Assembly (NCBI GenBank): GCA_964584995.1
Contig: CAZPCA010000003.1
Coordinates: forward strand, 1 to 48,614
Length of the DNA stretch: 48,614 nucleotides
Reading direction: 5' to 3'
From: JAJTFW01 sp964584995
GTDB lineage: Bacteria; Bacteroidota; Bacteroidia; AKYH767-A; OLB10
Position 1 is the stretch's first letter, and each line of letters begins with the position of its first letter. This document shows positions 7,465-15,193 of the stretch, piece by piece. Position numbers and translations under genes: made by a program. The notes beneath the pieces were generated by a model. The model saw only the letters and a program-made list of their open reading frames with translations. It ran no database searches and had not been told where the DNA came from.

Positions 7465-8841
7465 TTAAAAATTGATCTTGAATTCCACCCTTCTGTTTAA
7501 TGCTTTTCCTGCTGCTGTAGTGTTAGCAGCCACAGGTTGAGCGTCACCGTATCCTTTTGCCGTCAGGCGGGAGGTGGCGATACCTTTCGCCTCAAGGTAG
7601 GCTTTCACTGCATCTGCTCTTTTTTGGGAGAGCATCAGGTTGAAGGCCGGGTCTCCAGTATTATCTGTATGTCCGTTGATTTCGAGCAGATAGGCTTGTT
7701 GCTCGTTCATCACCTGCACTACTTTATCCAATATCGGATGGGACGAAACTCGTATGATGTCTTTTCCTGTTTCAAACTGGATGCCTTGCAGCGCCTGTGT
7801 GAAGAGTTCCTTGACTTCCTCCTTGACAGCAGGACAGCCCTTGTTTTCTACGATTCCGGCCTGCTCAGGACACTTGTCATCCGGGTCAGCTACTCCGTCA
7901 AGGTCGGTGTCTGGGCAACCTCTCATTGCTGCGGTGCCTTTCATGTCCGGACAACGGTCCTGACTATCCGTAATCTCGTCGCCGTCCTTATCCGGGCATC
8001 CGTTGGTCTGCGGATTGGTAGTTGCCAAACCCGGTTCCTCCATGCAGCGATCGATAGAATCCGCCACGCTGTCGCCGTCTTTGTCCGGGCAGCCCTTGGC
8101 AGATGCTACACCTTTCACATCCGGACAAATATCTGTTAGGTCGGCGATACCATCACCGTCACGGTCGAGCGGGCAGCCCTTTTCATCCACGGCAGTACCG
8201 CGTGCTGTACCCGGACATTGGTCGCGCTTATCGGTCACGCCGTCCTGGTCACTGTCTTTGTCAAAGGACATGTTCCAGGTCAGGCCGATACTGTGCATGA
8301 GATAGGCATCGTTGTTTTCAGTGGCCTGTTCATCCCTGCTGTCGTGATCGCTGTACGCAAAGGTCTCCTGGACTTGCACCGCAATTCTCTCCGTAAGCTG
8401 CACCTGAACACCAAGGCCGAACGGAATAAATACATCCGTACCCGGCTTGCGTGTTTTACTATGGTATCCGGCGCCAATACCGGCAAATCCGTACGGGTTG
8501 GCCTTGAAGCGGCCCTCCTTGAAAAGATGCACGTGGGCATGCAGGTTGGCTTGCATGAAGTTGGTGCTGAAGGCGGTCGTGGCATTTTCAGTGTAGCTGG
8601 TCTTGCCGATTGTCCAGTTTCCACTGAAAACCGTTCGTTCAGTGATACGCAATGAGGAAGTAAGGCCGACATGCAGATTCACACCATTGCCACTGCTGTG
8701 GTAAAAGCCTTGTCCGAGGTCACCGTTGTACTGCGTACTTCCTGCCCAGAGACCAATTGCAAAAGGATTTTTCTCTGTTTGGGCTGAGCTTAGGCTTGGG
8801 AGTAGCAGGATAGCGAGGGTGATTCGGATCAAGAGATTCAT
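7465..8841 (-). CDS. OmpA-family outer membrane protein with thrombospondin type 3 repeats
   Basis: A 458-residue envelope protein. Order: signal peptide ending SLSSAQ (about residue 20); N-terminal beta-barrel-like domain (about 25-190, alternating hydrophobic strands); five calcium-binding type 3 repeats rich in DxDxDG and CPD motifs (about 195-335); and a C-terminal OmpA domain (about 345-458) with NGHTDNTGD and LSQKRADAVKAYL, which binds peptidoglycan. It probably tethers the outer membrane to the wall; the acidic repeats should bind Ca2+. A perfect -7 element lies 23 nt upstream. Paralogues of this architecture are common in Bacteroidota, so no specific role can be given. Confidence 0.93.
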   Translation of the reverse strand: MNLLIRITLAILLLPSLSSAQTEKNPFAIGLWAGSTQYNGDLGQGFYHSSGNGVNLHVGLTSSLRITERTVFSGNWTIGKTSYTENATTAFSTNFMQANLHAHVHLFKEGRFKANPYGFAGIGAGYHSKTRKPGTDVFIPFGLGVQVQLTERIAVQVQETFAYSDHDSRDEQATENNDAYLMHSIGLTWNMSFDKDSDQDGVTDKRDQCPGTARGTAVDEKGCPLDRDGDGIADLTDICPDVKGVASAKGCPDKDGDSVADSIDRCMEEPGLATTNPQTNGCPDKDGDEITDSQDRCPDMKGTAAMRGCPDTDLDGVADPDDKCPEQAGIVENKGCPAVKEEVKELFTQALQGIQFETGKDIIRVSSHPILDKVVQVMNEQQAYLLEINGHTDNTGDPAFNLMLSQKRADAVKAYLEAKGIATSRLTAKGYGDAQPVAANTTAAGKALNRRVEFKINF

Positions 8842-8864
8842 GAACTGGTCGGCTTTTTGCGTTG

Positions 8865-8872
8865 CAAAGGTA
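8865..8872 (-). promoter_or_regulatory. -7 promoter element (TACCTTTG) for the OmpA-like gene
   Basis: Perfect TAnnTTTG on the minus strand, 23 nt before the ATG at 8841. Between this site and the metH promoter at 8992 I see no gene or other signal. Confidence 0.55.
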
Positions 8873-8991
8873 GTTTTCTGACCGAGAACGAAGTGCAGAA
8901 TCGGAAATAATCAGGGTGCAATCTTGGAATGAATAAGGGAGGCGAGTTCAAGAAATACGCCCGATTTTACAATGGGATATTGCCATCCGCT

Positions 8992-8999
8992 TATCTTTG
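8992..8999 (+). promoter_or_regulatory. -7 promoter element (TATCTTTG) for metH
   Basis: Perfect TAnnTTTG. The predicted transcription start (about 9004-9006) falls just before the first pairing strand of the SAM riboswitch at 9019, which is the geometry expected for a riboswitch leader. No convincing -33 TTTG at the usual spacing; TTTT lies at 8965-8968. Confidence 0.65.
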
Positions 9000-9018
9000 C
9001 CGCACGTTCTTTGTTTGG

Positions 9019-9180
9019 CTTATCAAGAAAGGTGGAGGGACTGCGCCCTGCGAAACCTTGGCAACCCTGGTAAGCGGGCCGAATCTTAATTAAACACTTG
9101 AATTCCACCGTGTTGTTCAGTGTGTCGGCCTTCTTGCAGAAGGTGCCACATCCAGTCCCGCCCTGTCGGGTATAGATAAG
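9019..9180 (+). ncRNA. SAM-I (S-box) riboswitch in the metH leader
   Basis: Senses S-adenosylmethionine and turns down methionine synthesis. Conserved parts are all present in order: P1 CTTATC (9019-9024) with GATAAG (9175-9180); core AAGAAAGGTGGAGGGACT; GAAACC and GGCAACC (about 9052-9066); AAGGTGCCA followed by TCC (about 9140-9153); and P4 CCCG/CGGG. P3 is long: GGCCGA at 9077-9082 pairs with TCGGCC at 9125-9130, and a further stem CACTTGAA/TTCAGTGTG lies within. The following gene is metH, matching the expected regulon. At 162 nt it is longer than typical because of the P3 extension. Confidence 0.96.
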
Positions 9181-9218
9181 TGTCGAAGGAAGAAGTAATT
9201 AATTCAATAATCTCTTTC

Positions 9219-9248
9219 GGCCGCCGGAAGAGTCTCTTTTCCGCGGCC
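9219..9248 (+). promoter_or_regulatory. Strong hairpin before metH: likely riboswitch expression platform
   Basis: GGCCGCCGGAAGAG at 9219-9232 pairs with CTTTTCCGCGGCC at 9236-9248: 13 base pairs with one bulged C and a 3-nt loop. It ends 8 nt before the metH ATG and is not followed by a T-tract, so it may block initiation rather than end transcription. GGAAGAAG at 9188-9195, just after P1, could pair with the 3' arm instead, giving a plausible alternative fold controlled by SAM. The switching mechanism is inferred. Confidence 0.7.
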
Positions 9249-9256
9249 TGTACGGT

Positions 9257-12200
9257 ATGGCTGAAAACATCATTCATCAGGAATTAAAAAAGAGAGTGCT
9301 GGTCATCGACGGGGCCATGGGCACGATGATACAGCGGTATAAGCTGGAAGAAAGTGATTACCGTGGTGAACGTTTTTCCCGGTGGCATCATGACCTGAAA
9401 GGGAACAACGACCTTTTGAGCATCACCCGCCCGGATATCGTGCGCGACATTCACCTCGCCTACCTGGAAGCGGGAGCGGACATCATCGAGACCAATACCT
9501 TCAATGCGCAGCGGATTTCGCTGGCCGATTACGGCATGGAAGAACTCGACTATGAATTGAATGTCGAATCTGCCCGTCTGGCCCGCGCCGCAGTGGAGGC
9601 TTTTCAGGATACTCACGGGGATGCACTTCCGAAATTCATTGCTGGTGCGCTCGGTCCGACCAATCGAACGGCTTCGCTCAGTCCGGATGTGAACGATCCG
9701 GGTTACCGGGCGGTTTCCTTCGATCAGCTGGTGGAGGCGTATGCCGTGCAGGTGCGAGGCTTGCTCGATGGTGGGGTGGACCTGCTGCTGATCGAAACGG
9801 TATTCGATACGCTGAACGCCAAAGCCGCCTTGTATGCCATTCAGTCGGTTTTTGAAGAGCGCCAGGTGCAGCTGCCTGTGATGGTCTCCGGTACCATTAC
9901 CGATGCCAGTGGTCGTACCCTGAGCGGTCAGACCGTCGAAGCGTTCTTGAATTCCGTTTCCCATGTTCCGCTCCTGAGTATCGGCCTGAACTGCGCTCTC
10001 GGCGCCCGCGACATGCGTCCCTATCTGCAGGAGCTGAGCGACAAAGCACCCTTTTTCATCAGCGCCTATCCCAATGCGGGTCTGCCCAATCAATTCGGTG
10101 AATACGACGAGTCGCCCCATCAGATGGGCCATCAGATCGAAGATTTTTTGCGCAGCGGTTTTCTCAACATCGTGGGTGGTTGTTGCGGTACCACCCCGGA
10201 ACATATCGCAGAAATCGCCCGTCTGGCGCGTACCTGTAAGCCTCGTCCGGTACCTGTCCCTGACACTTTGTTGCACCTCAGCGGACTTGAAGCCGTGACC
10301 CTTCGGCCGGAAAGTAATTTCATGAATGTCGGTGAAAGGACTAACGTTACGGGTAGCCGTAAATTTGCACGACTAATCGCCGAGGAAAAATACGAGGAGG
10401 CGCTCGCCATCGCCCGTGACCAGGTTGAGGGAGGAGCGCAGGCTATTGACATCAACATGGACGAGGGGATGCTCGATTCGGAGAAAGCCATGGTGAAATT
10501 CCTGCACCTCGTTGCTGCAGAGCCGGACATTGCGCGCCTGCCGATCATGATTGATTCTTCTCGTTTCCAGGTCATAGAGGCCGGCTTGAAATGTGTACAG
10601 GGCAAAGGCATAGTGAATTCCATTTCCTTGAAGGAAGGCGAAGCAGTGTTTCTGGAGCAGGCGAAGACCATCCGCAAGTTTGGTGCGGCCGTAATCGTGA
10701 TGGCTTTTGACGAGCAGGGGCAGGCGGACACCTATGAACGACGGATAGCCATTTGCGAGAGGGCCTATAAGCTACTCATCACCGCCGTCCATTTTCCGCC
10801 TCAGGACATCATTTTTGATCCCAATATCTTCCCGGTGGCGACCGGTATGGATGAACACCGTCGCAATGCGCTGGATTTCTTCGAGGCCACCGCCTGGATC
10901 AAGCAGCATTTACCCCACGCCAAGGTAAGCGGAGGAGTCAGCAATGTTTCCTTCTCCTTCAGAGGAAACGATCATGTGCGCGAAGCCATCCATGCCGCAT
11001 TTCTGTACCATGCCATCCGCGCCGGAATGGACATGGGCATCGTCAATCCCGGTCAGTTGCAGGTGTACGATGAAATTCCTAAAGACCTGTTGGAACGGGT
11101 AGAGGATGTGCTCTTCGATCGTAGGGACGATGCAACAGAACGACTTATCACCTTCGCTGAACAAATCAAAGGTGCGGGCAAAAAGCAGGAACGAGACGAA
11201 GCATGGAGGGAAGGAAGTGTGGAGGAACGCCTGACGCACGCCCTGGTCAAAGGCCTGGTGGAATACATCGAAGTGGATGTTGAAGAAGCGCGTCAGCGCT
11301 ATCCTGGTTCCTTACAGATTATCGAGGGGCCCTTGATGGACGGCATGAATGTGGTTGGCGATCTTTTCGGATCCGGAAAGATGTTCCTTCCCCAGGTGGT
11401 GAAGAGTGCCCGGGTGATGAAAAAGGCAGTGGCGTATTTACTGCCATACCTTGAAGCGGAGAAGAATGCAAATACGCGCAAAGCTGGTAAGATACTTATG
11501 GCTACGGTGAAAGGCGATGTGCATGATATCGGCAAGAACATCGTAGGTGTGGTGCTGGCCTGTAACAATTACGAAGTGGTTGATTTGGGTGTCATGGTGC
11601 CGGCCGATAAGATTCTCGATGCGGCGCTTGAGAACGATGCGGATATCATCGGACTCAGCGGCTTGATCACTCCCTCGCTCGACGAGATGGTGCATGTTGC
11701 CAAAGAGATGCAACGTCGCGGATTCAGGATTCCCTTGCTGATAGGAGGTGCTACCACCTCGCGCGTGCATACGGCTGTGAAAATAGCACCGCATTACCAT
11801 GCTCCGGTAGTCCATGTGAACGATGCTTCCCGCTCTGTGCCCGTGGCTTCTTCGCTGCTGTCGGTAGAACAATACCCTGAGTTCGCCGAAAAGCTCAATG
11901 CAGATTATGAACGCTTGCGACAGCAGCATGCCGGGGCACAGTCCCAAAATAAATACATCAGTTTGCAGACTGCAAGGAACAATGCTTTGTCTACCGATTG
12001 GATTTCATTTGATACTGTTAGTCCGCTGAAACCCGGTCTGACAGTTTTGGATGATTATCCTGTTGGAGAAATTGTCGAGTATATCGACTGGACACCGTTC
12101 TTTCATGCATGGGAACTGAAAGGCTCCTATCCTAAAATCTTTCAGGATCCGGAGAAAGGCGATGAAGCGCAGAAGTTATTCGATGACGCCCAGCAGATGC

Positions 12201-12946
12201 TGAAGAAAATTGTCAGCGAGAAATGGATCAGGTTGCGCGCCGTCGTCGGACTTTTTCCTGCCAATGCGGAGGGGGATGATATACAGGTGTATTCTGATGA
12301 ATCACGGGAGAAGGTTTTGGCGGTGTTCCATACACTGCGTCAGCAAACAGGGAAGCCTGCCGGACAGGCCAATTTGGCCTTGTCGGATTTCATTGCTCCG
12401 CTTTCTTCCGGCAAGCGCGATTACATAGGAGCATTTGCTGTCAATGCCGGACTTGGTGTAGATGAGCGGGTGAAGGAATACGAGGCACAACACGACGACT
12501 ACAATGCTATTTTACTGAAAGCGCTGGCCGATCGTTTGGCCGAGGCTTTTGCCGAGCGCTTGCATCAACGTGTGCGAACAGAATGGTGGGGCTATGCTGG
12601 GATGGAAAATCTCAGTCGTGAGGGCTTGATCCGGGAAGAATATCAAGGGATACGCCCGGCCCCGGGTTATCCGGCACAGCCCGATCACACGGAGAAGCTC
12701 GCCATCTGGAACTTACTGGATGTCGAGAAAAATGCAGGTCTGCACCTCACAGATAGCATGGCCATGGTGCCGACGGCTGCAGTTTCGGGGCTTTATTTTT
12801 CCCATAAGGATTCCCATTACTTCGGACTGGGGAAGATCCAGCGGGATCAGGTGCAAGACTACGCTAAGCGTAAAGGAATGACCCTGGAAGAGGCTGAGCG
12901 CTGGCTTGGTCCGGTGTTGGCCTACGAGCCCGCCTTGCTACAGTGA
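9257..12946 (+). CDS. metH: Cobalamin-dependent methionine synthase
   Basis: Transfers the methyl group of 5-methyltetrahydrofolate to homocysteine through cob(I)alamin. All modules are present in 1229 residues: homocysteine-binding domain (about 5-325; zinc cysteines in LNCALGARD and GGCCGTTPEH), pterin-binding domain (about 340-620; NVGERTNVTGSRKF), cobalamin cap (about 640-735), B12-binding domain with DVHDIGKN (axial histidine near residue 756), SGLITPS and GGATTS, and the SAM-dependent reactivation domain (about 900-1229; RPAPGYPAQPDHTEK). Many Bacteroidota split this into two proteins, as I recall, so the single-chain form is worth noting. Controlled by the SAM-I riboswitch upstream. 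Followed by a hairpin terminator. Confidence 0.98.
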   Translation: MAENIIHQELKKRVLVIDGAMGTMIQRYKLEESDYRGERFSRWHHDLKGNNDLLSITRPDIVRDIHLAYLEAGADIIETNTFNAQRISLADYGMEELDYELNVESARLARAAVEAFQDTHGDALPKFIAGALGPTNRTASLSPDVNDPGYRAVSFDQLVEAYAVQVRGLLDGGVDLLLIETVFDTLNAKAALYAIQSVFEERQVQLPVMVSGTITDASGRTLSGQTVEAFLNSVSHVPLLSIGLNCALGARDMRPYLQELSDKAPFFISAYPNAGLPNQFGEYDESPHQMGHQIEDFLRSGFLNIVGGCCGTTPEHIAEIARLARTCKPRPVPVPDTLLHLSGLEAVTLRPESNFMNVGERTNVTGSRKFARLIAEEKYEEALAIARDQVEGGAQAIDINMDEGMLDSEKAMVKFLHLVAAEPDIARLPIMIDSSRFQVIEAGLKCVQGKGIVNSISLKEGEAVFLEQAKTIRKFGAAVIVMAFDEQGQADTYERRIAICERAYKLLITAVHFPPQDIIFDPNIFPVATGMDEHRRNALDFFEATAWIKQHLPHAKVSGGVSNVSFSFRGNDHVREAIHAAFLYHAIRAGMDMGIVNPGQLQVYDEIPKDLLERVEDVLFDRRDDATERLITFAEQIKGAGKKQERDEAWREGSVEERLTHALVKGLVEYIEVDVEEARQRYPGSLQIIEGPLMDGMNVVGDLFGSGKMFLPQVVKSARVMKKAVAYLLPYLEAEKNANTRKAGKILMATVKGDVHDIGKNIVGVVLACNNYEVVDLGVMVPADKILDAALENDADIIGLSGLITPSLDEMVHVAKEMQRRGFRIPLLIGGATTSRVHTAVKIAPHYHAPVVHVNDASRSVPVASSLLSVEQYPEFAEKLNADYERLRQQHAGAQSQNKYISLQTARNNALSTDWISFDTVSPLKPGLTVLDDYPVGEIVEYIDWTPFFHAWELKGSYPKIFQDPEKGDEAQKLFDDAQQMLKKIVSEKWIRLRAVVGLFPANAEGDDIQVYSDESREKVLAVFHTLRQQTGKPAGQANLALSDFIAPLSSGKRDYIGAFAVNAGLGVDERVKEYEAQHDDYNAILLKALADRLAEAFAERLHQRVRTEWWGYAGMENLSREGLIREEYQGIRPAPGYPAQPDHTEKLAIWNLLDVEKNAGLHLTDSMAMVPTAAVSGLYFSHKDSHYFGLGKIQRDQVQDYAKRKGMTLEEAERWLGPVLAYEPALLQ

Positions 12947-12983
12947 AGGCATTGAAGCAATATGAAACGTACTAAAATAAAGA

Positions 12984-13012
12984 AGCCGTCCTTTCGGGAC
13001 GGCTACCTTTTA
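12984..13012. terminator. Bidirectional intrinsic terminator between metH and the small lipoprotein gene
   Basis: AGCCGTCC (12984-12991) pairs with GGACGGCT (12997-13004), loop TTTCG. The plus-strand side continues ACCTTTTAATT, and the minus-strand side continues TCTTTATTTT, so the hairpin can serve both convergent genes. Confidence 0.85.
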
Positions 13013-13028
13013 ATTTGCGAGCTGGCGA

Positions 13029-13232
13029 TTACTGAGCAGCAGCAGTAGAGTCAGTTGTAGCAGCAGCTGAATCAACAACAGCAGCAGCGGTATCAACCGG
13101 AGCAGCTTCAGTAGTCATTTCAACAGCAGTGCTGTCGGTAGCAGTTTCAGCGTTTTCAGCAGTCTTAGAACCGCAAGAAGCCAGCGCTACAACGAAGGTA
13201 GCAGCAGCGAAGAATGAAGCGAATTTTTTCAT
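13029..13232 (-). CDS. Small Ala/Thr-rich lipoprotein, function unknown
   Basis: A 67-residue protein: lysine-bearing start MKKFASFF, hydrophobic leader, lipobox LASC (about residues 17-20), then a 47-residue low-complexity tail of A, T, D, S and E with repeated DSTA/DTAA steps and no aromatic residues. After lipidation the mature protein would be a short, acidic, unstructured chain on the membrane. GCA-rich codon runs (gcagcagc) may make the gene prone to slippage. The upstream sequence has a one-mismatch -7 element (TAAGTTTA). Small lipoproteins of this make-up are common in Bacteroidota; the role is not known to me. It shares a terminator with metH and is divergent from the sigma factor gene. 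Confidence 0.8.
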   Translation of the reverse strand: MKKFASFFAAATFVVALASCGSKTAENAETATDSTAVEMTTEAAPVDTAAAVVDSAAATTDSTAAAQ

Positions 13233-13454
13233 TTTGTTTTTGTTGGTTTTGTTAGTTTATAAACTTAAACCTTAATATCGATGCACCGGAAAGGTAACCC
13301 GGAAAAAATGCAGTCAACCTAAAAAAATATATAAATAATTGTATATCAATTAAAATAATCTTGAAGCCGGTACCGTTTGCCACATGGAAATCATGAAATT
13401 TGTACTTTATAATCGGGTTACCTTTATACACTTCCACGAATTAATCAACAAAGC

Positions 13455-14063
13455 ATGAAGCAGGTTCTACCTGTATCGGAAGACGAACAGCTTCGACTTT
13501 TACAGGCCGGCGATGAGCAGACGCTTCGCCAGATCTACCGCCAATACTACCAAATGGTCGTAAACCTGGTGGTTAATAACGGGGGCAGTTTGCAGGAGGC
13601 GAAGGATATTTATCAGGAAACCCTGATTGTATTCTTCGAAAAGGTCAAACGTGATGATTTTGAGCTGAATTGCAAAATCAAGACCTTTCTCTACTCGGTA
13701 AGCCGCCGCTTGTGGTTGAAGCAACTGCAACTGAAATCCCGTTTTACCTCCAGTCTTGCGGACACCGAGGAGTATATCGAGGTGCCGAAGGAGGAAGTAG
13801 GGGAGCGTGAAATCCAATACACAGCCATGCAGCATGCCTTGGAGTCGTTGGGAGAGCCTTGTAAGTCGATACTGAAAGATTTCTACATACACAGTAAGAG
13901 TATGGAAGAAATCACTGAAAAGTTCGGTTATACCAATGCTGACAATGCGAAGAACCAAAAGTATAAATGCCTGAAGCGTCTGAAGAAAGTATTCTTTGAC
14001 GTGTACGGAAAAAATGGAGGAACGGACGATGATGAGCAGAAGGGAAACAGAGGAATTGATTGA
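13455..14063 (+). CDS. ECF RNA polymerase sigma factor
   Basis: 202 residues with sigma-70 region 2 (about 10-95: EAKDIYQETLIVFFEKV, then IKTFLYSVSRRLWLKQL) and region 4 (about 125-185: ALESLGEPCKSILKDFYIHSKSMEEITEKFGY). There is no region 1.1 or 3, as expected for an ECF factor. The last 35 nt overlap the next gene, which begins like an anti-sigma factor, so the pair should be a sigma/anti-sigma switch. An AT-rich upstream stretch contains TTTG at 13399-13402 and TACCTTTA at 13419-13426 (one mismatch to the -7 consensus), a possible promoter. The target regulon cannot be deduced. Confidence 0.92.
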   Translation: MKQVLPVSEDEQLRLLQAGDEQTLRQIYRQYYQMVVNLVVNNGGSLQEAKDIYQETLIVFFEKVKRDDFELNCKIKTFLYSVSRRLWLKQLQLKSRFTSSLADTEEYIEVPKEEVGEREIQYTAMQHALESLGEPCKSILKDFYIHSKSMEEITEKFGYTNADNAKNQKYKCLKRLKKVFFDVYGKNGGTDDDEQKGNRGID

Positions 14064-15132
14064 ACGCTATTGCACCGGGCAATTGAGTCCGGAGGAGCTT
14101 CGCATTTTTGAACAATGGCGCGAAAGCGATCCCGAACTCGCAAAGGCCATTGACGAGCATCGTCTCGTCGTTGATGCTTTTCGGGTGTATGCCGAACAAA
14201 GTGCATTGCGCAACCGTTTGAAACTCATCCAGGAGGAAATTGAAACGGAGCAATACCGCTTCCAGTCCCCTCTGCGCGTAGTGCAGGAGAAACCATCGCC
14301 CGTTTGGTGGAAGAAATACAAGTTGCCGGCTGTTGCGGCGGCTGTTGCAGTAATTGCCGTATGCATGACACTGCTGACATTCAACCTCACCGGAGTCACC
14401 GGGAACAAGCAGCAAAGTGCTTATCAGGAGTTGCGCCGGGAGGTGGAGAGCATCAAGCGCCGGCAGAAAGACATCATTCAGGGGATCAGTCAAAAACAGG
14501 ATGGTCAAAATCCTGCCGATGCGGAAAGGACGTTCACAGGTTCTGGCTTTGCCTTGAATAAGAATGGGTATGTACTGACCAGCTTCCACGTAGTGGCGGA
14601 TGCCCGTAAGGTCTATATCAGCAATGCCCGCTACGAGCAATTGCGCATGAAGGTGGTGTACACCAACCCCGCTCTCGACATGGCTGTATTGAAAGTGGAC
14701 GAAGAGAAGTTTGAAGGGTTCACGGATATACCGTACACCTTCCGTCGTTCAGTCGCCGACCCCGGTGAAAAAGTTTACACTTTGGGTTACCCGCGGGAAG
14801 ACATGGTATTCGGTGAAGGGGCGGTTAGTTCCTATACCGGGTTTGATGGCGATACTTCCGCCTATGAGATCAGTATTCCGGTTAACCCGGGCAACTCAGG
14901 CGGTCCTTTGTTTGATCATCAGGGCAACCTGATCGGCATCGTATCCGGTCGTAACAATTCAGCTGAAGGCGCCTCTTTCGCTGTGAAGGCGAAATGGATT
15001 TCCGAAGACCTCAAAGCACACTCCAGTGAAAAAATAAGCCTTCCTGCCGGCAGAACCTTGAAAGGTGCAGACCGTGCGGCTCAGGTGAAGAAGCTCAAGG
15101 ATCATGTTTTCATGGTAAAAGTGACGAACTGA
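14029..15132 (+). CDS. Anti-sigma-like / transmembrane / trypsin-like (S1C) protease fusion
   Basis: 367 residues from the chosen ATG at 14029 (14014 and 14032 are alternatives). Residues 1-75 resemble the cytoplasmic part of Bacteroidota anti-sigma factors (ELIERYCTGQLSPEELRIFEQWRESDPELAKAI). One membrane helix follows at about 98-120, then a charged coiled-coil (about 128-155), then a periplasmic trypsin-like domain with a complete triad: H187 in TSFHVVAD, D217 in NPALDMAVLKV and S290 in NPGNSGGPLF. No PDZ domain. The overlap with the sigma gene implies coupled translation. Inferred role: holds the sigma factor at the membrane and either senses or responds to envelope stress with its own protease. 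It could instead be a DegP-like quality-control protease whose N-terminus has another job. Confidence 0.85.
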   Translation: MMSRRETEELIERYCTGQLSPEELRIFEQWRESDPELAKAIDEHRLVVDAFRVYAEQSALRNRLKLIQEEIETEQYRFQSPLRVVQEKPSPVWWKKYKLPAVAAAVAVIAVCMTLLTFNLTGVTGNKQQSAYQELRREVESIKRRQKDIIQGISQKQDGQNPADAERTFTGSGFALNKNGYVLTSFHVVADARKVYISNARYEQLRMKVVYTNPALDMAVLKVDEEKFEGFTDIPYTFRRSVADPGEKVYTLGYPREDMVFGEGAVSSYTGFDGDTSAYEISIPVNPGNSGGPLFDHQGNLIGIVSGRNNSAEGASFAVKAKWISEDLKAHSSEKISLPAGRTLKGADRAAQVKKLKDHVFMVKVTN

Positions 15133-15165
15133 GTCATCCTGTAGCTTAATTACATTTCGCTTGCT

Positions 15166-15173
15166 TACTTTTG
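15166..15173 (+). promoter_or_regulatory. -7 promoter element (TACTTTTG) for the TolC-like gene
   Basis: Perfect TAnnTTTG, 20 nt before the ATG at 15194. It supports starting the gene at 15194 rather than at an upstream TTG (15161). Confidence 0.55.
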
Positions 15174-15193
15174 GAGTCCCTGATAAGGCTGTA

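Noticed and set aside
9284..10276. A 330-codon minus-strand frame opposite metH
   Set aside because: Shadow of the homocysteine domain; no start signal, leader or family motif.
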